Notes under the pieces: generated by a model | What the model saw: only the letters and a program-made list of their open reading frames with translations | Told to the model about the DNA's origin: nothing | Databases searched by the model: none | Source: Rhodobacter sp. | Lineage (GTDB): Bacteria > Pseudomonadota > Alphaproteobacteria > Rhodobacterales > Rhodobacteraceae | DNA: 6,641 nucleotides | Assembly: GCA_003536295.1 (NCBI GenBank) | Contig: DPZQ01000054.1 | Span: 22,701 to 29,341 of the forward strand | Direction: 5' to 3' | Translations under genes and position numbers: made by a program | Part shown: in pieces, positions 6,023-6,641 of the stretch | Layout of the letters: every line of letters starts with the position of its first letter | Numbering within the stretch: the stretch's first letter is position 1

Positions 6023-6641
6023 TTAATCGGTCAGATTTTCAATTGAAGATGTGCCCATTTGATCGCGAATTTGCATCATTTGTGCACGGCCTTTTAGGGC
6101 CAAGAAAAGCTCGGGCCCCGTGCCCGTCATAAATGTTTGCGAGCCAAGATCGCATAGCTCGTCATAAAGGGCGGCACGGCGGTCTTGGTCTAGGTGGGCT
6201 GCGACCTCATCCAAAAGCAAAACGGGGGCCATGCCAATATCGGCCAAAAGCGCGCGAGCATTAGCCAAGACCAGTGACACAAGCAGCGCCTTTTGTTCGC
6301 CTGTTGAGCATTGATCAGCTGGCATAGATTTATCTTGGTACAGGGCCGCCATATCGACCCTGTGTGGCCCTTGAAGCGTGCGACCAGCGGCCATGTCGCG
6401 GATGCGCCCTTCAAACAAGGCAGTGGCAAGATCACTGTCTGAAACAAGCGGCGCACCGTCAGCGCTGGTCAGGGTGATCATTGCTGCGGGAAAAGCAGTT
6501 TGGGCTTGGCTTTGGGCCATTTGCAAACGTGCCAGCGTTTCGCGGCGGTTTTGCATGATGATCTGGCCTGATACAGCCATTTGCTGTTCTAATATCGCAT
6601 ACCAATGCGGATCTTTGGCCTGATCTTTTAGCAATCGATTA
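6023..6641 (-). CDS. recF: DNA replication and repair protein RecF, C-terminal part
   Basis: RecF is an SMC-like ATPase that binds DNA at gaps and, with RecO and RecR, helps load RecA onto SSB-coated single strands. About 205 C-terminal codons are visible, against roughly 360-370 residues for the family; the Walker A part lies beyond the window. The reading frame stays open to the edge, and its first complete codons read NRLLKDQAKDPHWY, which matches the RNRLL region inside RecF. The TTG at 6634 is therefore an internal Leu codon and not a start. The ABC-type signature CSTGEQKALLVSLVLANARAL lies at about 6310-6248. Walker B with the D-loop, VLLLDEVAAHLD, lies at about 6223-6188. HRVDM, a typical RecF segment, precedes the signature. 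recF usually sits after dnaA and dnaN, so those genes may lie upstream. Directly downstream is gcdH, not the gyrB commonly found there. The stop TAA overlaps an alternative gcdH ATG (TTAATG). Confidence 0.95.
   Translation of the reverse strand, partial: NRLLKDQAKDPHWYAILEQQMAVSGQIIMQNRRETLARLQMAQSQAQTAFPAAMITLTSADGAPLVSDSDLATALFEGRIRDMAAGRTLQGPHRVDMAALYQDKSMPADQCSTGEQKALLVSLVLANARALLADIGMAPVLLLDEVAAHLDQDRRAALYDELCDLGSQTFMTGTGPELFLALKGRAQMMQIRDQMGTSSIENLTD

Noticed and set aside
133..6623. Numerous plus-strand open frames of 60-130 codons
   Set aside because: They lie antisense to well-supported genes, overlap each other, lack recognisable domains and have low-complexity Arg/Ala-rich products typical of shadow frames.
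6624..6634. TTG at 6634 as the start of a small 203-residue ATPase
   Set aside because: The frame continues to the window edge, and the residues around the TTG (NRLLKDQ) match an internal RecF segment, so this is a gene cut by the window.

Overview
The window looks like ordinary alphaproteobacterial chromosome, most likely from the Rhodobacteraceae/Roseobacter group. This is an inference from the protein sequences, the moderate GC content judged by eye, and the uniform AAGGG-type ribosome binding sites; no database search was possible. All four genes lie on the minus strand and fill almost the whole window.

Reading in the direction of transcription (high to low coordinates), the window opens with the C-terminal half or so of recF (6641 to 6023), a recombination-repair ATPase cut by the window edge. 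After 35 bases comes gcdH (5987 to 4779), a glutaryl-CoA dehydrogenase with all family signatures. Nine bases later comes a 728-residue thiamine-diphosphate-dependent 2-oxoacid dehydrogenase E1 in which the alpha and beta subunits are one polypeptide (4769 to 2583). Its Shine-Dalgarno sequence overlaps the gcdH stop codon, so these two genes are almost certainly co-transcribed and probably translationally coupled. A 119-base gap with no clear gene separates this group from pheT (2463 to 46), a full-length phenylalanyl-tRNA synthetase beta chain without pheS beside it. A strong stem-loop spans the pheT stop codon.

GcdH converts glutaryl-CoA, a product of lysine and tryptophan breakdown, to crotonyl-CoA. 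An E1 makes acyl-CoA from a 2-oxoacid together with E2 and E3 partners, none of which is in this window. The tight gcdH-E1 pairing suggests the E1 feeds acyl-CoA catabolism, possibly by producing glutaryl-CoA from 2-oxoadipate, but the E1 is of the branched-chain type and its substrate cannot be read from sequence. RecF and PheT are housekeeping proteins with no obvious functional tie to the two catabolic genes.

I saw no mobile element, CRISPR array, tRNA, rRNA or defence system, and no convincing sign of an undescribed system. The points most worth checking are the fused E1 next to gcdH, the insertion of catabolic genes directly after recF, the pheT terminal hairpin, and the pheT leader.
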